Positions 1-9,420 of a stretch of 64,000 nucleotides of DNA are shown in pieces. The stretch covers positions 1,165,606 to 1,229,605 of the forward strand of contig NZ_OUMZ01000007.1 of the NCBI RefSeq assembly GCF_900327775.1, in the 5' to 3' direction. The position numbers were made by a program, and so were the translations under genes. The first letter of the stretch is position 1; each line of letters begins with the position of its first letter. This DNA is from Roseovarius sp. EL26. Lineage in GTDB: Bacteria; Pseudomonadota; Alphaproteobacteria; Rhodobacterales; Rhodobacteraceae. Under the pieces are notes generated by a model. It saw only the letters and a list, made by a program, of their open reading frames with translations. It had not been told where the DNA came from and ran no database searches.

Positions 1-657
1 ATGCCCGAGGTTATTTTTCCCGGCCCTGAAGGCCGCCTAGAAGGCCGCTACCATCCACAACGCGAGCGTGACGCACCCATCGCCATCATCCTGCATCCAC
101 ATCCGCAGTTTGGTGGAACGATGAACAACAAGGTCGTATACAATCTGCACTATGCCTTTCACAACATGGGGTTCACCGTTTTGCGGTTCAATTTCCGCGG
201 TGTCGGCCGGTCGCAGGGCGAATATGATCAAGGCGTTGGCGAACTGTCAGATGCCGCTTCAGCATTGGATTATCTTCAGTCGATGAATGCCAATTCAAAA
301 CATTGCTGGGTCGCAGGTTTCTCATTTGGGGCCTGGATCGGCATGCAATTGCTGATGCGCCGTCCGGAAATCACCGGCTTCATATCGGTTTCACCGCCGG
401 CAAATATGTATGACTTCAGCTTTCTAGCACCCTGCCCATCATCTGGTCTCATCATTAACGGCACCGCTGATCGGGTTGCCCCGCCAGCCGATACCGTGAA
501 TTTGGTGAACAAACTGCACGAACAGCAAGGCATCACCATAACGCATGAAGAGTTGGAGGGGTCCGATCACTTCTTCAAGCAACCTGAGCATATGGACCAC
601 ATGATTGGGTCCGTTTCGACCTATGTGAAGCGTCGCCTGACTGAAAACACGAGGTAG
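1..657 (+). CDS. alpha/beta hydrolase, COG2945-like
   Basis: 218-residue serine hydrolase of the alpha/beta fold. The nucleophile elbow GFSFG places the likely catalytic Ser at residue 108; Asp157 (GTADR) and His190 (SDH) complete a plausible triad. HPHPQFGG at residues 32-39 gives the oxyanion-side loop typical of this family. The protein appears full length: the start MPEVIFPGPEG is the usual N-terminus of alphaproteobacterial members as I recall them. The first base of the window is the A of the start codon, so no ribosome binding site can be checked. The substrate is unknown; esterase or peptidase activity on small molecules is a family-level inference. A small gene follows after 3 bases, so the two are probably cotranscribed. 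Confidence 0.85.
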   Translation: MPEVIFPGPEGRLEGRYHPQRERDAPIAIILHPHPQFGGTMNNKVVYNLHYAFHNMGFTVLRFNFRGVGRSQGEYDQGVGELSDAASALDYLQSMNANSKHCWVAGFSFGAWIGMQLLMRRPEITGFISVSPPANMYDFSFLAPCPSSGLIINGTADRVAPPADTVNLVNKLHEQQGITITHEELEGSDHFFKQPEHMDHMIGSVSTYVKRRLTENTR

Positions 658-660
658 GCC

Positions 661-900
661 ATGGGCATTACCGAAGACCTTGCTGATGACCTGGCTCAAC
701 AGGTCATCAAGTATATCGAGGCCTCTGACGATGAAATTGCCATCAGTGAAATCGTCAAGGTCCTAGGTGCGACCTCACAAACCGCCGAAGAGGCTTTCCT
801 CACAGCGCTCCGCGTGCGCCGCGCAAACATTGCTGCGCGTGCGCTTTTGCTGAAAAAGGTCAAAAAACTCAACGAAACGCGCCTCCCTGCTCCCAAATAA
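661..900 (+). CDS. small conserved hypothetical protein
   Basis: 79-residue soluble protein, mostly predicted helix, with an acidic N-terminal half and a Lys/Arg-rich C-terminal half (KKVKKLNETR). It starts 3 bases after the hydrolase stop codon, which supports a real, cotranscribed gene. I do not recognise a domain. The arrangement of helices around residues 25-60 (isoleucine/valine-rich helix, then TSQTAEEAF) could be a small winged-helix-like fold, but this is a guess. No signal peptide or membrane segment. Confidence 0.6.
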   Translation: MGITEDLADDLAQQVIKYIEASDDEIAISEIVKVLGATSQTAEEAFLTALRVRRANIAARALLLKKVKKLNETRLPAPK

Positions 901-1016
901 CCACGTGCTCCGGAACATTTCCGGGGCATGCCGTTTTCCAAAGCGGCCTTCATAACTTAACTCAATGCCCAACTAAAACGCACCCTTGTGTAGTTTGCCT
1001 CATAGGGAAATTCTTC

Positions 1017-1991
1017 ATGTCGAAACAAACTGTCCTGATCACATCCGCAACTGGCCGCATTGGACGCGAACTTGTCGCCCTCCTAGCCGCCGCTAACCAA
1101 TTTACTGTGCGTGCCTGTTACTTCAGTGACAGCAAAATCGATCAGCTGAAATCACTGGGTGCAGATGAGGTGGTGAAATTCGACCTCTCCGCGCCCGATA
1201 CCTGGGGTCCTGCACTTGATGGCGTCTCAGCGATCTACTCCGCCTCCCTTGATCCAATGCTCGACGGGCATCTGAACTTCTGTAAAGAACTGGGCAATCG
1301 TCGCGAGCAAATTAGGCATGTGGTGCGAGTCAGCTGCATGGGTGCGGATACCAACACCGCATCTTATGAAGCAGACAGCCACGCCTCGCGCGATGGAGCC
1401 GGCATCCCACTGATGCTGCAACACTATTGGTGGGGTGAAAAGGCCCTGATTGATGCGGGACTGAATGTCACCGCCCTGCGCAATAACTTCTTCATGAACC
1501 ACCTGCTGAAAACCGATTGTGACACCATTGCTAATGAGGGTTGGTTCGCAAACCCACTGGGCAATATGCGCAACTCTTTTGTAGCCACTCGCGACATTGC
1601 CGAGGCCGCAGCCGTGGCCCTATCTGAGGGCCCTGAGCGTCACGCCAATAAATTCTATGACATCACCGGCCCTGCCCCGCAATCAATGGCCGAAATCGCC
1701 GCTGACCTGGGCCGTGCGATGGACAAAGAAATCGAATACCGTCCACAAAGCATGGTTGATTTCGAAAACGATTTTGGTGCAACCCGCGCTGAGTTTTTCG
1801 AATACCTGACCAACGGATTTTACACTCGCTGCAGCCCAGATTTCTACAATCTGACCGGACACAAACCGACATCATACTATGATTATTTGACCACCAAAGG
1901 TGCCAGCGGTGAAACCGGTCTGGAAGAGCTCTGGCAGGGCAATCTTTGGAAAAAGGGTGAAGACGCCATGAAAGACACAGCCAAAGCGTAA
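1017..1991 (+). CDS. NmrA-like NAD(P)-binding protein
   Basis: 324-residue atypical short-chain dehydrogenase. A dinucleotide-binding motif TSATGRIG lies at residues 9-16, followed by the alternating strand/helix pattern of a Rossmann fold. There is no obvious catalytic YxxxK in the usual place, as in NmrA/HSCARG-type redox sensors and NAD(P)H:quinone reductase-like proteins. It is cytoplasmic, with no signal peptide. It stands alone, with 116 bases before it and a strong terminator right after it, so it is likely its own transcription unit. Substrate and partner are unknown. Confidence 0.8.
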   Translation: MSKQTVLITSATGRIGRELVALLAAANQFTVRACYFSDSKIDQLKSLGADEVVKFDLSAPDTWGPALDGVSAIYSASLDPMLDGHLNFCKELGNRREQIRHVVRVSCMGADTNTASYEADSHASRDGAGIPLMLQHYWWGEKALIDAGLNVTALRNNFFMNHLLKTDCDTIANEGWFANPLGNMRNSFVATRDIAEAAAVALSEGPERHANKFYDITGPAPQSMAEIAADLGRAMDKEIEYRPQSMVDFENDFGATRAEFFEYLTNGFYTRCSPDFYNLTGHKPTSYYDYLTTKGASGETGLEELWQGNLWKKGEDAMKDTAKA

Positions 1992-2000
1992 AACGACCCT

Positions 2001-2029
2001 AAAAGCCCCGACCAACGCCGGGGCTTTTT
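2001..2029 (+). terminator. Rho-independent terminator after NmrA-like gene
   Basis: Perfect 10-bp stem AAAAGCCCCG / CGGGGCTTTT with an 8-base loop ending in a T run, 9 bases after the stop codon of the NmrA-like gene. Confidence 0.9.
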
Positions 2030-2149
2030 GTTGACTCTGCGTATGATAAATTTCGATATCACTATTTGAAAAAATCATTTTCCAAATTTTCTACATTTCT
2101 TCATAGTTGCAAAACACAGGCGATTCCCTCTCATCAAGGCACCTCTGCC

Positions 2150-3259
2150 ATGCAGCAAACTCTTCCTGCTTACGCCCCCCTATCCAACCGGCAAATCGTG
2201 AACATCGAAGAGATGGCAGATCAGATTCTGGCCGAAGTGGGTGTGATCCTGCAAGACGATCCCACCAGCCTTGAGGCGATGGCATCCATCGGGGCCCACA
2301 TCGAGGGCGATAAGGTATTTACCAAAGGGAATAATCTGCGCGAGCTCATTTCCAAAGCCCCCGCCCAGTTCACATGGCATGGGCAAAACCCAGAAAATGA
2401 CCTTGTGATCGGGGCGGGAACACCCGTCTATGCACCGACTTATGGGCCACCAGTTGTTGAGACTTTTGATGGTCAACGTCGACAAGGCACATTGGCCGAT
2501 TATGAAACACTGGTGAAAATCTGTGACCGCTCAAAATTACTCGGAACAACCGGATATCTTCTGACAATCGCTCATGATGTTCCCGAGGACACCCGCCATA
2601 TGGCCATGGCACGCGCGCATCTGAAGCACTCAAAAAAACCTATGATGGGAACAGTGATATCTGAGCAGGCCTTGCGCGACGTGGCTCAGGAAGTTGGGAC
2701 CACACCAACTGAGTGCCAGCTGATGCATATGATCAACACCACGCCACCTCTCGTGATTCAAGCCAATCCTTTGCAGTGCCTGCGAACAGCGGCGGAATTG
2801 GGTCAAGGCAACATGATCGAATCATACATGATGATGGGCGCCACCAGCCCTGTCAGCGTGATAGGATCACTGGCTCAGGGTCTAGCAGAAATCATGGTCG
2901 GTGCCGCGCTCACTCAGATATACCGCGCCGGTGCACCCGTCGTTGCTGGCGTATTTGCGACACCATTTTCGATGCAGTTCATGGGCCCTATCTTTGGCAA
3001 TCCGGAATCAGAAATTGTCCTCATGGCAAGCGTGCAGTTAATGCGCCGATTAGGCATCCCTTGTCGAGGCGATGGCATGATCACCTCATCCAAGCTCAAC
3101 GACGCGCAGGCCGGCTATGAGGGCGCTGGCACATTGACTGCCTCGCAGATCAGCCAGGCTGATCTGATTTTTCACAGCACCGGTTGGTCCGAATTTGGCC
3201 GCTGCTACAACTTCGACAAAAGCGTGGCTGATGAGGCGCGGATCCTCAGCAACCTTTGA
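2150..3259 (+). CDS. MttB-family methyltransferase, C-terminally truncated
   Basis: Member of the trimethylamine methyltransferase (MttB) superfamily, whose members move methyl groups from quaternary or tertiary amines to a corrinoid protein. Family landmarks in order are YAPTYGPP near residue 95, an HLKHSKKPMMG block, MMMGATSPVSVIGSLAQ, and a GDGMITSSKLNDAQAGYE block near the end. No in-frame amber codon (pyrrolysine) is seen, so it would be a non-Pyl member. I chose the ATG at 2150, with AAGG 10 bases upstream, over a TTG at 2066 that adds an unlikely 28-residue Ser/Lys-rich head. At 369 residues it ends just after the block equivalent to HAAGW in full-length relatives, which usually run to about 480-520 residues, so roughly 110-150 C-terminal residues are missing. 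The next gene (mfd) ends 3 bases downstream on the other strand. Confidence 0.75.
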   Translation: MQQTLPAYAPLSNRQIVNIEEMADQILAEVGVILQDDPTSLEAMASIGAHIEGDKVFTKGNNLRELISKAPAQFTWHGQNPENDLVIGAGTPVYAPTYGPPVVETFDGQRRQGTLADYETLVKICDRSKLLGTTGYLLTIAHDVPEDTRHMAMARAHLKHSKKPMMGTVISEQALRDVAQEVGTTPTECQLMHMINTTPPLVIQANPLQCLRTAAELGQGNMIESYMMMGATSPVSVIGSLAQGLAEIMVGAALTQIYRAGAPVVAGVFATPFSMQFMGPIFGNPESEIVLMASVQLMRRLGIPCRGDGMITSSKLNDAQAGYEGAGTLTASQISQADLIFHSTGWSEFGRCYNFDKSVADEARILSNL

Positions 3260-3262
3260 GCT

Positions 3263-6200
3263 TCACGCCTTAGTCTTTTGGCGCTTCTTCTCGGCCACGA
3301 CCTTTTCCGCCAGATCCCGGGCAATCGCGAAAGCCCCTTTGATCTTATCGCTGTCCTTACGCCAATCACGCCGCACAATAATCTTGTTGTCCTTGACCTT
3401 AGCCAACTCGTTTTGATCTTTGATGAACTCGACCAACCCTGTGGGCGAGGCAAACTTATCGTTATGGAACTGCAAGGTGGCCCCTTTGGGCCCACCATCC
3501 AGTTTCGCAATCCCGGCTTTTTTGCACATACCTTTGATCCGCACGACCAGTAGAAGGGTATTGACCTCTTTCGGCAGTTTCCCAAAGCGGTCGATCAGTT
3601 CAGCGGCAAAGCCTTCAAGTTCAACTTTGCTCTGCAAGCTGCTGAGCCTGCGATACAATCCAAGGCGAACATCCAAATCAGGCACATAATTTTCGGGGAT
3701 CAATACCGGCACCCCAAGGTTAATCTGTGGTGCCCATTGATCGTCAGCATCTGACAGCCCTTCCAATTCACCTGCTTTAATCTTGGCAATCGCCTCTTCC
3801 AGCATCGACTGATACAGTTCATAGCCCACGTCGCGCATCTGGCCGGATTGCTCTTCGCCCAGCAAGTTCCCTGCCCCGCGAATATCTAGGTCTTGCGCCG
3901 CGAGCGTAAATCCAGCGCCCAAGGTGTCGAGAGAACCCAGAACCCGCAGTCGCTTTTCTGCCGCTGTCGTCAGCTTCAGTCGGGGTTTTGTGGTCAGATA
4001 GGCATAGGCACGGGTTTTGCTACGCCCGACCCGGCCCCGGATCTGATACAGCTGCGCCAGACCGAACATATCGGCCCGGTGAATAACCATCGTGTTCGCC
4101 GTTGGAATATCCAAGCCAGATTCCACAATAGTCGTTGCCACAAGAACATCGTACTTGCCATCGTAAAAGGCATTCATCCGATCATCGAGCTCACCCGCTG
4201 CCATCTGACCATGCGCCACAACATAGGTCACCTCTGGCATCTGGTCCTTCAGGAAGGCTTCGACCTCTGGCAAGTCCGAGATCCGCGGCACCACATAAAA
4301 ACTTTGCCCACCGCGATAATGTTCGCGCAGCAACGCCTCGCGAATGGTGACATTGTCAAACTCGCTCACATAAGTGCGGATCGACAAGCGGTCCACCGGT
4401 GGCGTACCGATGATGCTCAGGTCTCGTACTCCGGACAGGCTCAACTGTAGGGTCCGTGGGATTGGGGTTGCCGTAAGCGTCAGTACATGCACGTCACTAC
4501 GTAGCTGCTTCAGTCGCTCTTTGTGCCCAACGCCAAAACGTTGTTCTTCATCGATAATTAACAGGCCCAGATTGGAAAACCTAATATTCTTGGCCAACAA
4601 CGCATGTGTCCCCACCACGATGTCAACCTGCCCCTTTGCCATCGCGTCGCGGGTTTTGCTGGCCTCTCCGGCGCTCACAAACCGTGACAACGGTCGTACA
4701 TTGACCGGAAAACCACGAAATCTTTCTGCAAAGCTCTGATAATGCTGGCGTGCCAACAATGTGGTCGGTGCTATCACCGCCACCTGCATCCCCTGCATCG
4801 CCGCGACAAAGGCCGCGCGCATCGCCACCTCGGTCTTGCCAAAGCCCACATCACCACAAATCAACCGATCCATCGGCGTACCGGCTTCCAGATCGCCCAA
4901 CACATGCTCAATCGCACGCAGCTGATCATCAGTTTCCTGATACGGGAAGCGCGCTGAAAACTCTTCCCAGGCGTGGTGTTCAGCTTCCAGCACCGGCGCT
5001 TTTCGCAGGGCACGTTCGGCAGCAATACGGATCAACCGATCCGCCATTTCGCGAATACGTTCTTTTAGCTTGGCCTTTTTGGCCTGCCATGCGCCGCCGC
5101 CCAAACGGTCCAACAGCCCTTCGTCATGGCCATACCGGCTGAGCAGCTCAATATTTTCAACTGGCAGGTAAAGTCTTGAATTTTCAGCATATTCCAGCAA
5201 TATACATTCATGCGCAGCCCCGGCAGCGGTCACTACTTCAAGCCCCAGATAGCGACCAACACCATGATCAACATGCACGACCAGATCACCGGTACTCAGG
5301 CTTTGCGTTTCCGTCAGAAAATTTTCTGCCCGCTTACGCCGTTTCGGGGCACGGATCAGGCGGTCGCCCAGAATGTCCTGTTCGGCAATCACAGTCAGGC
5401 CCGGCGTTTCAAAACCGTGCTCAATTGGCCAAACCGCCAGATGCAGACCAATCTTACCAATACGTGTTGCATCGCTGACGGTGACAGCACCAATCAGGCC
5501 TTCATCCTCAAGCAGGCCTTCCATTCGCTCTCGCGCGCCCTCAGAATAGCAGGCAACCAGAACTGGGCCTTGCGTCAATTTCTGATCAACGTGCTCCTTC
5601 AGCGCACTGAAAAGATTTATGCTTTCTTGCTGTCTCTCTGGTGCGAAGTTGCGTCCAATCCGACCACTAGCATCGATCACCTCGGGGCCGGTTGATTGCG
5701 GTAAAGGTGCCAATTGAATGCTGCGGTGATCTTTGCTTGCCTCCCCCCATGCAGTATCGTTCAGATACAACAGATCCGGTTTAACCGGCTTGTAAACCGT
5801 ATCCCCTCGTTTCTTTTGTTTAAGCGCATGCATACGGTTGTCATATTGGTCTTCAATACTGTCCCAACGCGCCAACCGGGCCGCAGTCAGTTGATCATCC
5901 TGCACAATTGATGCACCTGGCAGATAATCAAACAGCGTTTCCAGTTTTTCGTGAAAGAATGGCAACCAATGCTCAACGCCTGCATGTTTGCGCCCTGCAC
6001 TCACCGCTTCATACAGCGGATCATCAGTACCAGCGGCACCAAACTCTATCCGGTAGTTTTGCCTAAATCGCGTGATCGCGGCCTCATCCAGTATCACCTC
6101 AGACACCGGGGCCAGCTCAATCCGATCCATTTTTTGCGTGGTACGTTGGCTGACAGGATCAAACTGCCGCGCGCCATCAAGAACATCACCAAATAGATCC

Positions 6201-6724
6201 AATCGGATCGGGCCACTTGCACCGGGTGGATAGATATCAATAATCCCCCCCCGGATGGCATAGTCCCCCGGTTCCATCACCGTTGGGGCCTGCACAAAGC
6301 CCATGCGCACCAGATAGCCGCGCAAATTGGCCTCATCCACTTGATAACCAACAGTGGCGCTGAAAACCGCATCTTGCAAAACCTCGCGTGCCGGAAAGCG
6401 CTGCATAGCCGCATTCAGCGTGGTCAACAGGATAAACTGATCCGGCATGCCATGCACCAGACCGGCCAGCGTCGCCATACGCGCGGCACTGATATCGGCA
6501 TTTGGGGACACGCGATCATAGGGAAGGCAATCCCAACCGGGAAACTGGATCACAGGAATATCCGGGGCAAAGAACCGCAAAGCACCTGCCATAGCCGCCA
6601 TGCGTTTGTCATCCCGTGCGATATGCACGATCGGCTTTTGACGGTTCTCCAGCTCGTTCAAAAGCAGCTTTGCGTCAAAACCTTCGGGCGCACCACTGAT
6701 GGTGATCTGAGACTGTTTACTCAT
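3263..6724 (-). CDS. mfd: transcription-repair coupling factor Mfd
   Basis: 1153-residue Mfd: displaces RNA polymerase stalled at lesions and recruits UvrA. Visible parts in order: a UvrB-like N-terminal region, the RNA-polymerase interacting domain starting at GDLVVHVDHGVGRYLGLE, helicase motif I GDVGFGKTEVAMRA, a DEEQ box (IIDEEQRFGVGHKERL), motif III TLTATPIPRTL, motif VI QIRGRVGRS, and the C-terminal TRCF domain. The start MSKQSQ at 6724 fits the family length; a 20-residue longer upstream reading is possible but unlikely. It lies 43 bases downstream of a membrane protein gene on the same strand and is probably cotranscribed with it. Its 3' end faces the shortened MttB-like gene with only 3 bases between them. 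Confidence 0.97.
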   Translation of the reverse strand: MSKQSQITISGAPEGFDAKLLLNELENRQKPIVHIARDDKRMAAMAGALRFFAPDIPVIQFPGWDCLPYDRVSPNADISAARMATLAGLVHGMPDQFILLTTLNAAMQRFPAREVLQDAVFSATVGYQVDEANLRGYLVRMGFVQAPTVMEPGDYAIRGGIIDIYPPGASGPIRLDLFGDVLDGARQFDPVSQRTTQKMDRIELAPVSEVILDEAAITRFRQNYRIEFGAAGTDDPLYEAVSAGRKHAGVEHWLPFFHEKLETLFDYLPGASIVQDDQLTAARLARWDSIEDQYDNRMHALKQKKRGDTVYKPVKPDLLYLNDTAWGEASKDHRSIQLAPLPQSTGPEVIDASGRIGRNFAPERQQESINLFSALKEHVDQKLTQGPVLVACYSEGARERMEGLLEDEGLIGAVTVSDATRIGKIGLHLAVWPIEHGFETPGLTVIAEQDILGDRLIRAPKRRKRAENFLTETQSLSTGDLVVHVDHGVGRYLGLEVVTAAGAAHECILLEYAENSRLYLPVENIELLSRYGHDEGLLDRLGGGAWQAKKAKLKERIREMADRLIRIAAERALRKAPVLEAEHHAWEEFSARFPYQETDDQLRAIEHVLGDLEAGTPMDRLICGDVGFGKTEVAMRAAFVAAMQGMQVAVIAPTTLLARQHYQSFAERFRGFPVNVRPLSRFVSAGEASKTRDAMAKGQVDIVVGTHALLAKNIRFSNLGLLIIDEEQRFGVGHKERLKQLRSDVHVLTLTATPIPRTLQLSLSGVRDLSIIGTPPVDRLSIRTYVSEFDNVTIREALLREHYRGGQSFYVVPRISDLPEVEAFLKDQMPEVTYVVAHGQMAAGELDDRMNAFYDGKYDVLVATTIVESGLDIPTANTMVIHRADMFGLAQLYQIRGRVGRSKTRAYAYLTTKPRLKLTTAAEKRLRVLGSLDTLGAGFTLAAQDLDIRGAGNLLGEEQSGQMRDVGYELYQSMLEEAIAKIKAGELEGLSDADDQWAPQINLGVPVLIPENYVPDLDVRLGLYRRLSSLQSKVELEGFAAELIDRFGKLPKEVNTLLLVVRIKGMCKKAGIAKLDGGPKGATLQFHNDKFASPTGLVEFIKDQNELAKVKDNKIIVRRDWRKDSDKIKGAFAIARDLAEKVVAEKKRQKTKA

Positions 6725-6767
6725 CGTGTCATGCCTTAATTCAAATCCTGTGGCCAATTTCGCCCGA

Positions 6768-7295
6768 TCAACCAAGGATACCATGTACCATGTTTTGCCA
6801 CATACCCCACGTGGCAGTTACAAAGATCGCAATCACACCCAGCAACTGGGTGATTTGCCGATGCCCATACAGGCGTTTGATCAACTCGTCCCCATGCAGA
6901 TCCTGCAGGCGAATGGCAAATGCCGTGCGTATGGTCAATAGCCCGACCAAGCTCATAGGAAAGACCAGCAAAAATACCGCCTGCGCAAAGTGGTTCATGT
7001 AAATAAAACCAATGAGACATAGGGATGTCAGAACGAAAAAGACAAACCCCACGAGATAAACACCTGATTCCTCCACGATATAAATGATCCGGTTCACGTT
7101 AACCCGAACTAGATCTTCAAAATCCTGGACGCTTTGATCAGAGACATTTTTCTTGGCCCGCACGGCCACGTCCCATGGCACACCTAAAACCCAGTGACTG
7201 GTCGTGGACCACACCACAGCAAGCGATATCCAGTACCATAAATTACTGAAACTGCGCATATCAATCAGTTCGAAAACGTGACCGTACCAATCCAA
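6768..7295 (-). CDS. four-helix membrane protein (often named SufBCD component)
   Basis: 175-residue integral membrane protein with about four hydrophobic segments (roughly residues 15-40, 72-97, 103-125 and 150-170) and a charged loop between the first two. Rhodobacterales relatives starting MDWY...FELIDMRSFSNLW are commonly labelled 'component of SufBCD complex', but nothing in the sequence shows a link to Fe-S assembly and no suf gene is present nearby. It precedes mfd on the same strand and is divergent from hemB. Confidence 0.75.
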   Translation of the reverse strand: MDWYGHVFELIDMRSFSNLWYWISLAVVWSTTSHWVLGVPWDVAVRAKKNVSDQSVQDFEDLVRVNVNRIIYIVEESGVYLVGFVFFVLTSLCLIGFIYMNHFAQAVFLLVFPMSLVGLLTIRTAFAIRLQDLHGDELIKRLYGHRQITQLLGVIAIFVTATWGMWQNMVHGILG

Positions 7296-7413
7296 TATTT
7301 AAGCCCCCAACACCATGTCTGTTACTCTTACCTTTGACGCCGCCGGATTCCCACCCTTGAGATGTGGCAAAATCCATGCAACTGAGAAGCAGTTCAATTC
7401 AGGAATCCGTGAT

Positions 7414-8412
7414 ATGGCCGTGACCCCTCCGATACATCCCGCCAACCGTTTGCGCCGCACCCGCCAATCGGCGGCTATTCGCGCCATGGTTAGCGAAAAC
7501 ACCTTTACTGTGTCCGATCTGATTTGGCCGGTTTTTGTACGCGACGGTGACAATATTGAGGAACCTGTGCCATCTATGCCCGGTGTGGTCCGGCGCAGCG
7601 TAGACCGCGTTGTCGAGGCTGCGCGCGAGGCTGCAGATCTTGGCATTCCGGCAATATGCCTATTCCCTTACACCACCGCAGACAAACGCACCGCCGATTG
7701 TGCCGAAGCCTGGAACCCGGGCAACCTGTCAAATCGGGCCACGCGCGCAATCAAAGCCGCCGTGCCGGAAATCGCGATTATGACCGATGTGGCGCTTGAT
7801 CCTTACTCTGATACCGGCCACGACGGGTTTGTGCGCGACGGTAAAATCGTCAATGATGAGACAATTGAGGCACTAATCAAGCAAGCACTTAGCCAAGCCG
7901 AGGCTGGCGTTGATATTATCGGCCCGTCAGACATGATGGACGGTCGCATCGGTGCCATCCGGCAAGCGTTGGAGGCCTCAGGTTATCAAGATGTGTTGCT
8001 GCTCAGCTATGCTGCCAAATATGCTAGCGCTTTTTACGGCCCGTTCCGTGACGCGGTCGGCGCGTCGGGCGCACTGAAGGGTGACAAAAAAACCTATCAA
8101 ATGGATCCCGCCAACTCTGATGAGGCGATGCGTTGCATTTCACGTGATCTATCAGAGGGCGCCGATATGGTCATGGTCAAACCCGGCATGCCCTATCTCG
8201 ACATCTGCCGCCGCACAAAGCAAGAGTTCGGCGTGCCGACCTTTGCCTATCAGGTGTCCGGTGAATATGCGATGATCCAGGCTGCAGCGGCCAATGGTTG
8301 GATTGATGGTGAACGCGCAATGATCGAAAGCCTGGTGGCCTTTAAACGCGCTGGTTGCGACGGGGTGCTCAGCTATTTCGCCCCAACCATGGCGCGATAT
8401 CTAGCTGATTAA
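7414..8412 (+). CDS. hemB: porphobilinogen synthase (delta-aminolevulinate dehydratase)
   Basis: 332-residue HemB, which condenses two 5-aminolevulinate molecules to porphobilinogen in tetrapyrrole synthesis. The two active-site lysines are in SYAAKYAS and MVKPGMPY. The metal region reads VALDPYSDTGHDG, so the three zinc cysteines of the eukaryotic/E. coli type are replaced by A, D and D; this is the Mg2+/K+-dependent type known from Bradyrhizobium and Pseudomonas. I chose the ATG at 7414, with AGGA 9 bases upstream, over an upstream ATG at 7315 that adds an unrelated 33-residue head. Its stop codon overlaps the stop codon of the convergent methyltransferase. Confidence 0.96.
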   Translation: MAVTPPIHPANRLRRTRQSAAIRAMVSENTFTVSDLIWPVFVRDGDNIEEPVPSMPGVVRRSVDRVVEAAREAADLGIPAICLFPYTTADKRTADCAEAWNPGNLSNRATRAIKAAVPEIAIMTDVALDPYSDTGHDGFVRDGKIVNDETIEALIKQALSQAEAGVDIIGPSDMMDGRIGAIRQALEASGYQDVLLLSYAAKYASAFYGPFRDAVGASGALKGDKKTYQMDPANSDEAMRCISRDLSEGADMVMVKPGMPYLDICRRTKQEFGVPTFAYQVSGEYAMIQAAAANGWIDGERAMIESLVAFKRAGCDGVLSYFAPTMARYLAD

Positions 8413-9221
8413 GCCTCAGCTATGATCACATAACCACGAATTTTGCCACTGATTGGGCCTGAACCATAGACCGCTTTCAATCGTGCTGCGGCATGATCCG
8501 TCACCCGTTCCAACGCCTCTGGATCGCGATCCAGAATTTCATTGCGCAAAGGCGTGCCCTGACAATAGGCGACAGCTGGATCACGCGCGGTTTTTGCCAC
8601 GCTTTGTAGCGTAATAGTCCTGATCTCGGCTTGCGTAAAATCAGCCGATTTCAGGTGCCCTACAATCTCGGTCAAATCGAAATAACCATGCGGAGTGCGC
8701 GCGAGAAAAACCGGTGGATCATCTGCAAACAACTCTCCTGCAGCCTGCGTAACATGGTCAGCAAACTCATTATGCTTAATTTGATCCCATACGCTAAAGA
8801 CGAAATAGCCACCAGGTTTCAGCACGCGGCGGGCCTCAGCAAATCCGGAGACTTTGTCGGGGAAAAACATCGCGCCAAATTGACAGCACACCACATCAAA
8901 TCGGTTGTTTTCAAACGGCAAATCCAAAGCATCCGCCCTCTGCCATGTAATGCGTTCATCTGGCGGTTGCTGCTGCTGAGCCCGGTCCAGCATGGGTGAA
9001 TTAAGATCCGTAACTAAATATCTTGCGTCACCTGATAATATTGGAGCTAAAGCGCGCGTAACAACACCACTTCCTGCTGCAGTTTCCAATACTTCCCTCG
9101 GGGCCGCTTTTGCCACCTGATCTGCCATTTCAACGGCGAATTCTTCAAAGATCAAAGGAACCAAATATGCGTCGTATATTTCTGGAATCGATCCCTCAAA
9201 TATTTTGTCACGGTTGACCAT
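8409..9221 (-). CDS. class I SAM-dependent methyltransferase
   Basis: 270-residue methyltransferase. Motif I is VLETAAGSGV (residues 44-53) and an acidic post-I residue follows in LVTDLNSPML. The central part (WQRADALDLPFENNRFDVV) is that of UbiE/MenG-like Methyltransf_11 enzymes, followed by EARRVLKPGGYFVFSVWD. The start at 9221 has a near-perfect ribosome binding site (AGGAGGTG) directly upstream, which rules out the longer upstream reading. The substrate cannot be read from the sequence. The last bases of its stop overlap the hemB stop. Confidence 0.88.
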   Translation of the reverse strand: MVNRDKIFEGSIPEIYDAYLVPLIFEEFAVEMADQVAKAAPREVLETAAGSGVVTRALAPILSGDARYLVTDLNSPMLDRAQQQQPPDERITWQRADALDLPFENNRFDVVCCQFGAMFFPDKVSGFAEARRVLKPGGYFVFSVWDQIKHNEFADHVTQAAGELFADDPPVFLARTPHGYFDLTEIVGHLKSADFTQAEIRTITLQSVAKTARDPAVAYCQGTPLRNEILDRDPEALERVTDHAAARLKAVYGSGPISGKIRGYVIIAEA

Positions 9222-9420
9222 ACGACACCTCCTGCTATCGAGAGTCGTCCACATGATAACACATCCGTTGTCAGAACGCTGATTTTGACCTGCAAATACA
9301 GGCGATAAGCCGCCTTTATTGTCCTTACATAGTGACAGCGCTCTTTCGAACACCTATACTACGCCCCAACCGGCATGCATAAAAAGGTCGGCAAATGTCA
9401 GGCAACGAACAGGCAATAAA

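Noticed and set aside
2713..3120. 135-residue open frame inside the MttB-like gene
   Set aside because: It overlaps a gene with clear family blocks in another frame and has no recognisable domain.
3893..4450. 185-residue open frame opposite mfd
   Set aside because: Antisense shadow of the highly conserved mfd helicase region; composition not coding-like.
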